Positions 63,067 through 64,000 of a stretch of DNA of 64,000 nt are shown one piece after another. Within the stretch, counting starts at the first letter, position 1; each line of letters opens with the position of its first letter. The notes under the pieces were generated by a model. It was not told where the DNA came from and did not search any database. It saw nothing but the letters and a program-made list of their open reading frames with translations. Origin of the DNA: Lacibacter sp. H407 (GTDB lineage: Bacteria; Bacteroidota; Bacteroidia; Chitinophagales; Chitinophagaceae); assembly GCF_037892605.1 (NCBI RefSeq), contig NZ_JBBKTU010000002.1:1-64000 (forward strand). Reading direction: 5' to 3'. The translations under genes were made by a program, and so were the position numbers.

Positions 63067-63146
63067 CGCAAGCGTCTCGCTTGTGCTTACGCCTATAAAT
63101 AACGATTTGAAGTTCGTTTTCAACAGGCACAAGCGGGACGCTTGCG
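63067..63146. repeat. Long inverted repeat, REP-like
   Basis: Two 20-base arms (63067-63086 and 63127-63146) are complementary at 19 positions plus one G-U pair, with a 40-base loop. Each arm is itself an inverted repeat of CAAGCG/CGCTTG. It sits between the convergent TolC gene and the minus-strand gene at 63157. The 11-base word CAAGCGGGACG (63130-63140) also occurs after rpsJ (4280-4290). Confidence 0.85.
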
Positions 63147-63156
63147 TCAAACGAGG

Positions 63157-63588
63157 TTATTTAAACTCTTCAGTAAATGAGTCATCCCATTTAAAAGCAT
63201 TAACAATCCACCCTTTTTTATTTTTGTAGTATGTAAAAAGGACTCGAATTGCTGTATTGTCATATCGAATTAAGAATGTTTCTCTTATTGCGAAGTCTAA
63301 GATAACTTCATTCTTTATTTTAACGAAGTCAATAGGATTGCCAAATCTGTCACTTATTAGGTTGAGATATTTTATAGTTTTTTCTTCAAATGAAGCGACT
63401 TCATTTTCGGATATTGGCCAGAATTTTTTAAGTTCCTTCGTTGCTTCTGATATTTTTTGCTCAAAAAAAAGTTTTGTAATTTTTTCAGAGAAAGATTTAG
63501 TTTCTGAAACACCTATTAAATAATCTGATTGAGCATTTGCGTAAAATGTAAGCAGCATTAATCCTGCGATCGTGAATAGTTTTTTCAT
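63157..63588 (-). CDS. Exported protein of unknown function
   Basis: 143 residues. Signal peptide MKKLFTIAGLMLLTFYANAQ, then a Lys/Glu-rich helical and beta part (FWPISENEVASFEEKTIKYL, LDFAIRETFLIRY, GWIVNAFKWDD). The pattern resembles small periplasmic proteins of the DUF3887/nuclear-transport-like type only loosely; I do not assign a family. The DNA is visibly more AT-rich than the flanking export genes, a possible sign of transfer. It lies between the long inverted repeat and the esterase gene on the same strand. Confidence 0.65.
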   Translation of the reverse strand: MKKLFTIAGLMLLTFYANAQSDYLIGVSETKSFSEKITKLFFEQKISEATKELKKFWPISENEVASFEEKTIKYLNLISDRFGNPIDFVKIKNEVILDFAIRETFLIRYDNTAIRVLFTYYKNKKGWIVNAFKWDDSFTEEFK

Positions 63589-63600
63589 ATTGCTTGGAAT

Positions 63601-63999
63601 TTATAATTTTTTTAGTACAGCAATTTTATTTTTTTCAAACCCCTTCTTAAAAAACAACAAGTGATAATCCACCGCACTGCCCCAATACGCACCATTGTGT
63701 GCACCGGGTCGTTCAGTATAATCATGATCTATTTTCAACGTCATCAATTTTTGATGCAGGTTGCGATTCACTTCTAAAAAGAAATCACCCAAACCACAAT
63801 CAATGATGAGGTGTAGTTCACCATTCTTCAAGGTTTCTATTTGGTTGATCACTGTGTACGTATCCCAGTTTTCTTTGTGTGTAGTAATATCGCCCAACAC
63901 TTGTTTGATCTGCCAGTTGTTGGGGAAAGGACGGATATCAACACCGCCAGCCATTGAACCAGCCTGGGAATATACTTCTTTGTTACGAACAGCAAGATA
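63601..63999 (-). CDS. Esterase of the PF00756 type, C-terminal part only
   Basis: The frame is open to the right edge, so 132 C-terminal residues are visible and the start is outside. Visible are YLAVRNKEVYSQAGSMAGGVDIRP, where the early part follows the nucleophile region, a Asp-containing strand (LIIDCGLGDFFLEVNRNLHQ, partly) and the catalytic His in ERPGAHNGAYWGSAVDYHLLFF. This matches the D-esterase/S-formylglutathione hydrolase-like alpha/beta hydrolases. An internal ATG at 63954 is not the true start. The stop lies 12 bases before the unknown exported gene. Confidence 0.8.
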   Translation of the reverse strand, partial: YLAVRNKEVYSQAGSMAGGVDIRPFPNNWQIKQVLGDITTHKENWDTYTVINQIETLKNGELHLIIDCGLGDFFLEVNRNLHQKLMTLKIDHDYTERPGAHNGAYWGSAVDYHLLFFKKGFEKNKIAVLKKL

Positions 64000-64000
64000 A

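Overview
The window looks like a stretch of Bacteroidota chromosome, most plausibly Chitinophagales/Chitinophagaceae-like; I infer this from gene content and have no database match. The signs are type IX secretion (T9SS) sorting tails on secreted proteins, PorQ, a CHU_C/gliding-type C-terminus, a PafA-type phosphatase, the nusB-DUF1573-yajC-coaE gene order, start codons with A-rich rather than Shine-Dalgarno leaders, and promoters of the Bacteroidota form TTTG-N19-TAnnTTTG. I saw no mobile element, CRISPR array, rRNA or tRNA gene.

Layout. 1-3.3 kb: the 3' part of a T9SS-sorted secreted protein, then a convergent lipoprotein with Ig-like repeats and a papain-type protease domain. 3.3-3.96 kb: non-coding, ending in a clear promoter. 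3.96-16.6 kb: the S10 and spc ribosomal-protein clusters (rpsJ to rplO), secY and map, all on the plus strand with unusually long and often hairpin-containing spacers. A structured 280-base gap lies between rpsJ and rplC. 16.6-23.4 kb: M20 peptidase, BaiN-like flavoprotein, PLP enzyme, PepSY-like protein, acyltransferase and a membrane protein. 23.6-32.1 kb: rpsA, shikimate kinase, DUF423, an orphan sensor kinase (minus strand), ftsK and a LolA-like gene. 32.1-36.2 kb (minus): a gliding-type surface protein and an alpha-oxoamine synthase. 36.4-41.8 kb: pafA-type phosphatase, lon, porQ. 41.9-45.0 kb (minus): nusB-DUF1573-yajC-coaE-CPBP protease. 45.2-52.3 kb: a 1348-residue BNR/Calx-beta T9SS protein, a small lipoprotein, groES-groEL and a probable 40-residue small gene. 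52.3-55.8 kb (minus): nhaA with an LRR-like gene, then a YhhN-like and a SPOR-type gene. 55.97-58.4 kb: small membrane protein, FKBP lipoprotein, L-serine dehydratase. 58.5-63.0 kb: a type I-like export operon (ABC, HlyD, TolC) whose ABC subunit has several non-canonical catalytic motifs. 63.1-64 kb (minus): an unknown exported protein and the 3' end of an esterase.

How the genes work together. Most of the window serves growth: ribosome assembly, Sec translocation and N-terminal processing (secY, yajC, map), folding and proteolysis (groESL, lon), chromosome segregation (ftsK), CoA and shikimate synthesis. A second theme is cell-surface export: PorQ (a T9SS component) sits in the same window as several probable T9SS clients, a LolA-like lipoprotein carrier, lipoproteins, and the ABC/HlyD/TolC set. 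The window is largely ordinary. The points most worth follow-up are the structured rpsJ-rplC leader, the motif-degenerate exporter ATPase, the small gene after groEL, mRNA 5'-end hairpins at three highly expressed operons, and long inverted repeats between genes.
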